Source: DASQTB01 sp035642095 (GTDB lineage Bacteria; Actinomycetota; UBA4738; CALAEC01). Taken from it: a stretch of DNA of 12,612 bases. Location: positions 1 through 12,612 of the forward strand of contig DASQTB010000066.1 of the NCBI GenBank assembly GCA_035642095.1. The letters run 5' to 3'. Below, piece by piece: positions 1 to 5,262 of this stretch; position 1 is the first letter of the stretch, and each line of letters begins with the position of its first letter. Below the pieces are notes generated by a model that worked only from the letters and a program-made list of their open reading frames with translations, had not been told where the DNA came from and made no database searches. The position numbers were made by a program, and so were the translations under genes.

Positions 1-181
1 GAAAGCCGGCCTTGTCCACCGCCAGCACGTCGATCCCGCCGCGGGCCAGGTGGTACGCGGCGGCGGCGCCGCCCGGGCCGGCCCCGATCACCAGGACATC
101 GACGTCCGTGACGGACCCGTTCGCCTCTCCAGCGGGCTGGCCCCGGGCCGGCTCGACCGGGGGGCTTGTGAACGGTTTCAC
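1..181 (-). CDS. Geranylgeranyl reductase family FAD-dependent oxidoreductase (N-terminal part only)
   Basis: Only the first 60 codons are inside the window; the gene runs off the left edge. After a roughly 26-residue polar leader the protein reads VDVLVIGAGPGGAAAAYHLA, the beta-alpha-beta GxGxxG FAD-binding fold, followed by an acidic residue at the end of strand 2 (LAVDKAGF). This start is typical of the geranylgeranyl reductase/MenJ-like flavoprotein family, which reduces isoprenoid double bonds, for example in menaquinone side chains. The fold alone would also fit other FAD monooxygenases; the neighbouring polyprenyl diphosphate synthase favours the isoprenoid reductase. GTG at 179-181 is the only possible start: an in-frame TAG lies just upstream at 191-193 and no other ATG, GTG or TTG occurs before the FAD motif. 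There is no Shine-Dalgarno sequence. The promoter at 188-217 would place the transcription start on the GTG, so the mRNA is probably leaderless, and a Rex-type operator overlaps this start. Confidence 0.75.
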   Translation of the reverse strand, partial: MKPFTSPPVEPARGQPAGEANGSVTDVDVLVIGAGPGGAAAAYHLARGGIDVLAVDKAGF

Positions 182-184
182 AAG
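165..184. promoter_or_regulatory. Rex-type (NADH/NAD+ sensing repressor) operator
   Basis: A perfect inverted repeat with 8-bp arms and a 4-bp centre; the core on the plus strand is TTGTGAACGGTTTCACAA. It matches exactly the published actinobacterial Rex operator pattern TGTGAAC-N3-TTCACA. It covers the GTG start and the predicted transcription start of the minus-strand flavoprotein gene, a position where a bound repressor would block RNA polymerase. No rex gene is in the window, so the regulator itself is inferred. A CRP/FNR-type site (TGTGA-N6-TCACA) shares the outer bases and is the main alternative. Confidence 0.8.
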
Positions 185-187
185 CCG

Positions 188-217
188 ATGCTACCGCCGC
201 CCCATCGGGACACGCAA
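188..217 (-). promoter_or_regulatory. Promoter of the geranylgeranyl reductase family gene
   Basis: Reading the minus strand, a -35-like TTGCGT (217-212), an 18-nt spacer and a -10-like TAGCAT (193-188) are followed after 6 nt by the GTG start codon at 181. This spacing puts +1 at the G of GTG, giving a leaderless mRNA. The promoter fills the 40-bp gap behind the PPOX gene and so can start a transcript separate from the upstream minus-strand operon. Confidence 0.55.
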
Positions 218-221
218 CGGC

Positions 222-716
222 CTAGGCGTCCGCGGCGGAAGGGGCGGCCCCTCCCAGGGCGTGATCCCACCCCGCCAGCCGCTCCGGGCGGACCCGGAGG
301 ATGCCGGGCCGCTGGACCTGCTCGGCGTAGTCCCGGAAGCCGCCTCCCGAGAGGAGCAGCCGGTACTTCTCGAACCACTGCGACATCACCCCGCGGAGGG
401 CGGGATGCTCGGGAACCAGCGGCTCGGCCCGGCCGAACAGCACGATCCCCGCGTAGTCCTGCCAGACCCGGCCACTGCTGAAGGACAGCGCCACCCGCGG
501 GTCCCGCTCGGCGTTCCGCCACGTCGCCGACTCGCGGCGGCACGACACGTAGACGGCCTCTTCCCGCCACACGAACCACAGCGGAACCACGTGGGGGCTC
601 CCGTCCGGACGCGCGCTGGCCATGTGGACCACGGGAAGATCCCGGAACACTCGCCGCGCGTCGAGGAGCCTCAAGGGACCATGGTTGTATGCCACGGCGG
701 CCCCGGAATCAATCAT
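222..716 (-). CDS. PPOX-class split-barrel FMN/F420-binding protein
   Basis: A 164-residue protein of the pyridoxamine 5'-phosphate oxidase-like split beta-barrel superfamily. The diagnostic stretch is HMASARPDGSPHVVPLWFVW (residues 31-50), followed by a strand and the cofactor-side segment CRRESATWRNAERDPRVALSF, then YAGIVLFGRAEPLV and a C-terminal region with many aromatic and basic residues. Members bind FMN or deazaflavin F420 and carry out oxidoreductions, or occasionally only bind cofactor or heme; the substrate cannot be read from sequence. Its length of about 140-165 residues fits single-domain members. It follows the polyprenyl synthase by 9 nt and is probably in the same transcript. 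ATG at 716 has no clear Shine-Dalgarno; an in-frame GTG 7 codons downstream (after GGGGCCGCC) is an alternative start that would leave the barrel intact. Confidence 0.82.
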   Translation of the reverse strand: MIDSGAAVAYNHGPLRLLDARRVFRDLPVVHMASARPDGSPHVVPLWFVWREEAVYVSCRRESATWRNAERDPRVALSFSSGRVWQDYAGIVLFGRAEPLVPEHPALRGVMSQWFEKYRLLLSGGGFRDYAEQVQRPGILRVRPERLAGWDHALGGAAPSAADA

Positions 717-725
717 CCGCGGCGC

Positions 726-1820
726 TCAGAGTCTCCGGACGGCCACCACCGAGGCCATTTCGGACAGGACCGAGCCCACGTCCGGCGGGACGACCCGTGG
801 GTCGAGCGCGTCTCCGGCTCTGGCCACAAGGTCGTCGATCAGCGCCAGGGTGGCGTCCAGGGCGCCGGTGGACTCGAGCAGGTCCCTGGCCCGATCGAGC
901 TCCTGGGAGGTGACGTCCGGCCGTCCGATCCGGTCCTCGAGCAGCCGGCGGTCCTGGCCGGCGGCGGCGGCTACGGCCTTCGCCAGGAGCACGGTCCGCT
1001 TCCCTTCCCGGAGGTCGGACTCCCGATCCTTGCCGGTCACCGCGGGGTCACCGAACACGCCGAGGACGTCGTCGCGGAGCTGAAAGGCCTCGCCGAGGGC
1101 CACGCCGTACCGGGAGAGCGCGGCCAGCAGCGGCTCGTCGGCGCCAGCGAGGATGGCCCCGATCTGGACAGGCGCCTCCACGGTGTAGCCTCCGGACTTG
1201 AGGACGGCGATCCGCCTGGCCTCCGGCTCGGTGGTGCCGCCCCGGTGGGCTCCCAGCACGTCGAGGAACTGACCGGCCACGACCTCGACCCGCATCCGGT
1301 CGTACCGCTTCAGGGCAGGGAGGAGCCGTTCCGGCCCGAACCCGGAGCGGCGGAGAGCCCGGTCGGCCAGGACCAGGGCCATGTCTCCGGCCAGGATGGC
1401 CGCCGCCAGGCCGTAGGCAGGCGGCTCGCCGAACCACCCCGAGCGTCGATGGATCTCGCCGAGGTGAACCCAGGACGCGGCGACGCCCCGCCGGCTCGGG
1501 GACCGGTCCATGACGTCGTCGTGGACGATGGCGAACGTGTGCAGCAGCTCGAGGGCCGCGGCCGCCCGGATGCAACGCCCATCCACCTCGCCGCCGGCGG
1601 TCCGGAGGCCGAGACAACAGAAGACCGGGCGGAGCCGCTTCCCACCCGCCTCGATGACCCGCTCCAGCTCGGCGAACAGGCCCTCGACGCCCGGCCCCTC
1701 CCCCGAGACCTCGGCTCGCTGCTCGGCCACGAAGCGCCCGAGCTCGGCGTCGATCCGGGTGACCAGCTGGGCGCACGCCTCCGGAAGCTCCAGCGTCCCG
1801 ATGGTCCTTGCCCCGGCCAC
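726..1820 (-). CDS. Polyprenyl (probably geranylgeranyl) diphosphate synthase
   Basis: A trans-isoprenyl diphosphate synthase that condenses isopentenyl diphosphate onto an allylic diphosphate. All key motifs are present (numbered from the GTG at 1820): GGKRLRP at 59-65, the first Asp-rich motif DDVMD at 101-105 followed by RSPSRRG, the GQ pair at 183-184, the Lys of KSGGYT (208), and the second Asp motif DDVLG at 250-254 followed by GKDRESDLREGKRT. The residue five before the first motif is Phe (96), a bulky side chain usually linked to C20 rather than long-chain products, so GGPP is the likely product. Length (364 residues) is normal. The GTG at 1820 begins 1 nt after the stop of the upstream lipoprotein gene; an in-frame GTG at 1865 would add 15 residues and overlap that gene by 44 nt. 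Neither has a good Shine-Dalgarno, so translational coupling is likely. The enzyme is cytosolic and sits next to a geranylgeranyl reductase family gene. Confidence 0.9.
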   Translation of the reverse strand: MAGARTIGTLELPEACAQLVTRIDAELGRFVAEQRAEVSGEGPGVEGLFAELERVIEAGGKRLRPVFCCLGLRTAGGEVDGRCIRAAAALELLHTFAIVHDDVMDRSPSRRGVAASWVHLGEIHRRSGWFGEPPAYGLAAAILAGDMALVLADRALRRSGFGPERLLPALKRYDRMRVEVVAGQFLDVLGAHRGGTTEPEARRIAVLKSGGYTVEAPVQIGAILAGADEPLLAALSRYGVALGEAFQLRDDVLGVFGDPAVTGKDRESDLREGKRTVLLAKAVAAAAGQDRRLLEDRIGRPDVTSQELDRARDLLESTGALDATLALIDDLVARAGDALDPRVVPPDVGSVLSEMASVVAVRRL

Positions 1821-1821
1821 G

Positions 1822-2769
1822 TCAGCCGGTCGGGGGAAGGTCGCGAAGGAACGGCTCCATCTCACCCCGGGTGGCGACGTTGTCCCATCGGGCGAGCACG
1901 CGGCCGTCGCCGCCGATCAGGAAGACCCACGGCTCCTGAAGCGAGCCGTCTCGGAGGAGCCACTCGGCGGCGGCCTCGTTGACCACCTGGTTCTGGAAGT
2001 CCTTCCAGATCTCGACGTGGACGAACTCCGCCCGGGCGCCGTAGTCCGCGGCGAGCTCGGCCACCACGTCCGTCACCGGGCCACAGAACTTGCTCACGCA
2101 GTAGACCGGTGTGGCGAACACGGCGAGGACGGGGCGTCCGTGGCGGATCGCGTCGGCGATCGTCGTGGCATGGAGCTTCGGGTCTGGGATCCGTCCCTCG
2201 GTCACCGCCCGGGAGTCGACGGCTTCGGGCGGGGCCCCCTTCGTGGAGGTGGTGAGGTTCTCCGTCCGCGGGGCCGCCTGGCCCGGGTACGGCACGAGTG
2301 GGTCAGGAAGGACCTGGAACGCCCCGCGGCCGCGGAGCACCTCCCCACCGCCGAGCGTCGCGGCGGCCTCGACCTCCCAGAACCCGGCCCGGTCGAAGGT
2401 GAGCTCCTCGACCCGGTACACGCCCCGGGCGGCGTCGCCTCCGACGGTCCGTGGCGCCGAGGGAGCGGCCTCATCCTCCTCTCCGGGGATCGGCAGGAAG
2501 GAGGCGGTCGCCTCCGAGATGAGCTCCGGGTCGCCCTCCGCTCGCTCCCGGCCGAGAAAGAAGAAGCGAAGGCTGACCGATCCGCCGCTCACGAACCGGT
2601 TCCCCACCGTGCTCAGGCCGACCATGAAGCGAGCCGGACGATCGACGGCCAGGTCGAAGCTGGCCGGAAACACGTTCAGCGGTCGGGTCGACGCCCGGGA
2701 CCTTTCGTTCGACGACCCGCACCCGGCCAGGACGCCCGCCGCCAGCGCCACGGCGAGGACCCGCCTCAC
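1822..2769 (-). CDS. Lipoprotein with Ig-like and thioredoxin-like domains (CX4C)
   Basis: A 315-residue predicted lipoprotein: signal peptide with lipobox LAGC (lipid-anchored Cys17), then an Ser/Arg-rich spacer, a beta-rich Ig-like region (about 30-155, ending GVYRVEELTFDRAGFWEVEA...FQVLPD), and a thioredoxin-fold domain (about 195-315). The thioredoxin part reads RPVLAVFATPVYCVSKFCGPV: the two cysteines (224 and 229) are separated by four residues, unlike CXXC of thioredoxin or CX3C of Sco proteins. Later elements HVEIWKD and PWVFLIGGDGRVLARW fit strands of the same fold, with a Pro before the strand as in the cis-Pro loop. I infer an extracytoplasmic thiol or copper-related role, perhaps in maturing the nearby oxidase, since no Sco gene is present. 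The GTG start has a Shine-Dalgarno GAGGG (2776-2780) and overlaps the upstream stop as GTGA, indicating coupling. Exact function is unknown. Confidence 0.8.
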   Translation of the reverse strand: MRRVLAVALAAGVLAGCGSSNERSRASTRPLNVFPASFDLAVDRPARFMVGLSTVGNRFVSGGSVSLRFFFLGRERAEGDPELISEATASFLPIPGEEDEAAPSAPRTVGGDAARGVYRVEELTFDRAGFWEVEAAATLGGGEVLRGRGAFQVLPDPLVPYPGQAAPRTENLTTSTKGAPPEAVDSRAVTEGRIPDPKLHATTIADAIRHGRPVLAVFATPVYCVSKFCGPVTDVVAELAADYGARAEFVHVEIWKDFQNQVVNEAAAEWLLRDGSLQEPWVFLIGGDGRVLARWDNVATRGEMEPFLRDLPPTG

Positions 2770-3182
2770 GTGGCGCCCTCGCCGCACAGCGGGGCGGGAA
2801 GACCCGCGGCCTCCGCCGCGTCGTGGAGGGCCCGCTGGAGGGCGACGAGGACCTCCTGCGTCTCCACCGGATCCCTCGAGTTCTGGAAGCTGCTCTCGAC
2901 CCGCTGCTTCGACTCCAACAGCTCGGCCGTGACCCGAGGATCGATCTCCCGCAGCATGCGGGCCAGGTCGTGGAGGTAGTCGTGCGTCTCGGCGTCGAAG
3001 ATGTCGGCGGCCTCCCGGAGACGACCCTCCGAGGCGGCCACCTGCGAGTCGCACAGCCCCTGCGAAGCGACCTGGAGGCGGCGGGGGTGATCGGTGGGTG
3101 CGGTCGTGTCGCTGCCCTCTCCGGCCAAGCAGCCGGTCATGGACAGCATCATCAGCACCGCCGTCAGGACCTGACGGGTCAT
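2766..3182 (-). CDS. Small helical lipoprotein of unknown function
   Basis: A 138-residue protein I do not recognise. It has a short hydrophobic signal ending in a lipobox-like SMTGC with Cys18, a Thr/Asp-rich spacer, and then an almost wholly alpha-helical domain (about 38-126) rich in Glu, Arg, Ala and Leu. Cys44 and Cys133 lie at either end of that domain and could pair in a disulfide outside the membrane. His67, His71 and His120 are spaced as on helix faces, but no CXXCH or known metal motif is present. The ATG start has a Shine-Dalgarno AGGA 8 nt upstream (3191-3194). It is the first gene of the minus-strand operon, divergent from ctaA-ctaB, and overlaps the thioredoxin lipoprotein by 4 nt, so the two are probably made together and may act together. 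Confidence 0.72.
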   Translation of the reverse strand: MTRQVLTAVLMMLSMTGCLAGEGSDTTAPTDHPRRLQVASQGLCDSQVAASEGRLREAADIFDAETHDYLHDLARMLREIDPRVTAELLESKQRVESSFQNSRDPVETQEVLVALQRALHDAAEAAGLPAPLCGEGAT

Positions 3183-3237
3183 GCCACCTATCCTGCCGCA
3201 CGTCGTGCATCGACGTCGGCGCTAGACTTCCGGCGAC
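3183..3237. promoter_or_regulatory. Divergent intergenic promoter region between lipoprotein operon and ctaA-ctaB
   Basis: This 55-bp gap must hold promoters for both directions. For the plus strand, TAGACT (3223-3228) is a good -10 box; transcription would begin only about 2-3 nt before the GTG at 3238, so the mRNA would be nearly leaderless, in keeping with the lack of a Shine-Dalgarno. No clear -35 TTGAC is seen. An inverted repeat ACGTCG-TGCAT-CGACGT (3200-3216) lies at the -35 region and could bind a regulator of both operons. For the minus strand only the Shine-Dalgarno AGGA (3191-3194) is clear. Confidence 0.5.
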
Positions 3238-5019
3238 GTGGCCGTCCTCCGTCGCCTCTCGCTCGGGACCGCGATGGCAACACTCGTCTTGGTGGCCATC
3301 GGGGGGATCGTCCGGGCCACGGGCTCCGGCGACGCCTGTCCCGACTGGCCCCGGTGCTTCGGGCGATGGGTTCCGCCTCTCGAGTGGCAGACCCTCGTCG
3401 AGTACTCGCATCGGCTGACCGCGGCCATCACGGGGGTCCTGATCTTCGCCACGGCCTGGTTCGCGTGGAGGCGAGCCCGAGCCGACCGGGGCGTGATGTG
3501 GCCGGCGTCGATCGCGGTGGCGGTGGTGATCGTCCAGGCGGGGATCGGACGGATCCGGATCGTGGCCGCCGATCCCGCCAAGCCGCTCATCGTCACGGTT
3601 CACTTCCTGGTCGCTCTGGCCCTGGTCGGGCTGGTGGTGGCGGTGGCCACCGCGGTGCGGACACCCCGGGTCGGTCCGGGAGATGGCGAACCCGTGGACG
3701 GCCGGTTCCGCTCGCTCCTCGGATGGACCCTCGCCGTCACGGCCGTCCTGCTGGTGGTCGGGGCCTACGTCCGGGGGGAGGGAGCGGGCCTGGTGTTCCT
3801 GGACTGGCCGCTGATGGATGGGCGGCTCGTACCCGATATCGGGAGCCCCGACACGGGGGCGGCCTTCGCCCACCGGCTGCTGGCCCTGGCGTCGGTCGGC
3901 GTCGGGGCGGCGCTGGCCATGGCGGCCCGCCGGGTCCACCCCCGCCTGCGAGCGCTGGCCTGGACGGCCTTCGCCTTGATCCTGGCCCAGGCGGGGATCG
4001 GCGCCGCGGCGGTGCTCACCCGTCTGGATCCATGGACCGTGGCCGGGCACGTCACCGGAGGGAGCCTGGCCTGGGCCTCGCTGGTCGCCCTGGCGGTGGC
4101 CACCCGCCGTCTGACGCCGGCCCCGGCAGACGCTGCGACGCGGCCCCGGCCGACGCGCCAGAAGGTCGCGGCCTTCCTCCAGTTGACCAAGCCGGACATC
4201 ATCGTCCTCCTGTTGATCACCACGCTCCCGGCGATGATCTTGGCCCAGGGAGGGATGCCGGAGGCGTCGCTGGTCGCCGCCACGCTGTTCGGCGGAGCGA
4301 TGGCCGCGGCGGGCGCCAACGCGATCAACCACGTGCTCGACCGCGACATCGACGGGATCATGGTTCGAACCCGCCGCCGGCCGATTCCGTCGCACCGGCT
4401 CAACCCGGGCGCCGCGCTTCGGTTCGGGATCGGGCTCGTCTCTGCGTCCTTCGTGTGGCTGGCACTGACGGTGAACGTGTTGGCCGCGGGCCTGACCCTC
4501 GGGGCGGCCACCTTCTACGTGGTGGTCTACACCGCCTGGCTGAAACGGATGACGCCGCAGAACATCGTCATCGGGGGCGCGGCGGGGGCGGTGCCGGCCC
4601 TGGTGGGGTGGGCGGCCGTCACGGGCACGGTGGGGCTGCCCGCAGTCGTGCTGTTCGCCATCGTGTTCATGTGGACCCCGCCCCACTTCTGGGCCCTGGC
4701 CCTCAACTACGCCGGCGACTACCGGGCCGCTGGGGTGCCGATGCTCCCCGCCGTCCGCAGCGTCCGGGTGACCGCGATCAACATCGTGATCTACTCCGTG
4801 GCCGTGGTGGCCGTCTCCCTGCTGCTCTCCCCGGTCGCCCGGCTGGGCGTCCTCTACCTGGGGGCCGCTCTCGGCCTCGGCGTGCTCCTGGTCGGGGCGG
4901 CGATCCGCGTGCTCCGCGAAGGGGGTGCTCGGGCGGCCATGGGACTGTTCCATTTCTCCATCAGCTACCTGGCTCTCCTGTTCGCGGCGGCGGCGATCGA
5001 CCGATTGGTGATGGCCTGA
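3238..5019 (+). CDS. ctaA-ctaB: Fused heme A synthase (CtaA) - heme O synthase (CtaB)
   Basis: A 593-residue membrane protein joining two consecutive enzymes of heme A synthesis. Residues 1-290 are CtaA/COX15: eight hydrophobic segments, the Cys pair DACPDWPRC (34 and 40), the conserved Glu55 and His58 of EYSHRL, and further heme-ligand histidines at 122 (VTVHF), 212 (FAHRL) and 271 (AGHVTGG). Residues about 305-593 are CtaB, the UbiA-family protoheme IX farnesyltransferase: KVAAFLQLTKPDI, the prenyl-diphosphate/Mg motif N364xxxD368xxxD372 (NHVLDRDID), RTRRRPIPSHR and the second conserved loop YTAWLKRMTPQN. A 15-residue Pro/Arg-rich linker (about 291-308) joins them. The enzyme farnesylates heme B to heme O and oxidises heme O to heme A for the oxidase encoded just downstream. 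GTG at 3238 follows a -10 box by 9 nt. The reading frame is continuous, with no sign of a sequencing-joined stop. Confidence 0.93.
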   Translation: MAVLRRLSLGTAMATLVLVAIGGIVRATGSGDACPDWPRCFGRWVPPLEWQTLVEYSHRLTAAITGVLIFATAWFAWRRARADRGVMWPASIAVAVVIVQAGIGRIRIVAADPAKPLIVTVHFLVALALVGLVVAVATAVRTPRVGPGDGEPVDGRFRSLLGWTLAVTAVLLVVGAYVRGEGAGLVFLDWPLMDGRLVPDIGSPDTGAAFAHRLLALASVGVGAALAMAARRVHPRLRALAWTAFALILAQAGIGAAAVLTRLDPWTVAGHVTGGSLAWASLVALAVATRRLTPAPADAATRPRPTRQKVAAFLQLTKPDIIVLLLITTLPAMILAQGGMPEASLVAATLFGGAMAAAGANAINHVLDRDIDGIMVRTRRRPIPSHRLNPGAALRFGIGLVSASFVWLALTVNVLAAGLTLGAATFYVVVYTAWLKRMTPQNIVIGGAAGAVPALVGWAAVTGTVGLPAVVLFAIVFMWTPPHFWALALNYAGDYRAAGVPMLPAVRSVRVTAINIVIYSVAVVAVSLLLSPVARLGVLYLGAALGLGVLLVGAAIRVLREGGARAAMGLFHFSISYLALLFAAAAIDRLVMA

Positions 5020-5020
5020 C

Positions 5021-5236
5021 ATGGGGTTCCTGGCGGATCTCGTCCGGGAGCACGGCTGGCACGTGTTGGGAGAGCTGGCGGTCCTGGGCCTGGCCGTGGT
5101 GGTCACGGTCCTGTGGATCCGGGCGCTCCTTCACGGCCAGGCTCGGCCCGTGATCTGCTCCGGGTGCGGCCGCGTCGCGTCGCGGGCCCACCCCAGGTGT
5201 CCCCGCTGCGGCGCGACGCTGCGCGCCACGAGCTAG
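5021..5236 (+). CDS. Small membrane-anchored zinc-ribbon protein
   Basis: A 71-residue protein starting 1 nt after the ctaA-ctaB stop. It has an amphipathic N-terminus, one transmembrane helix (about 17-37, LGELAVLGLAVVVTVLWIRAL) and a C-terminal zinc ribbon with two CXXC knuckles: C46-SG-C49 and C60-PR-C63, each followed by Gly. The ribbon follows a basic segment and, by the positive-inside pattern, probably faces the cytoplasm. I do not recognise a named family. Its position between the heme A enzyme and coxB suggests a part in oxidase assembly or a regulatory role, but that is inference from context. The fit of the start, the spacing and the paired cysteines make it a real gene rather than a chance ORF. 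Confidence 0.78.
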   Translation: MGFLADLVREHGWHVLGELAVLGLAVVVTVLWIRALLHGQARPVICSGCGRVASRAHPRCPRCGATLRATS

Positions 5237-5244
5237 GCCGCGCC

Positions 5245-5262
5245 TGTGCTAATAATCCGCCC
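5245..5262 (+). promoter_or_regulatory. Promoter (-10) for leaderless coxB
   Basis: The gap between the zinc-ribbon gene and coxB contains TGTGC followed by TAATAAT (5250-5256), a strong -10 with an extended-type TG upstream, then exactly 6 nt (CCGCCC) and the GTG start of coxB at 5263. It is a rare AT-rich island in this GC-rich DNA. The spacing puts +1 at or beside the GTG, and no Shine-Dalgarno exists, so coxB is probably leaderless and can be transcribed apart from ctaA-ctaB. No good -35 box is visible. Confidence 0.6.

Noticed and set aside
12..1982. 656-codon plus-strand open frame across the isoprenoid genes
   Set aside because: A GC-rich shadow frame opposite the polyprenyl synthase and PPOX genes, with biased composition and no motif.
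2770..5106. Upstream part of a 1094-codon minus-strand open frame opposite ctaA-ctaB
   Set aside because: Its translation is Arg/Gly/Asp/His-rich low-complexity sequence with no domain, and it lies antisense to clear conserved genes. Only its last part, from GTG 2769, is the real lipoprotein.
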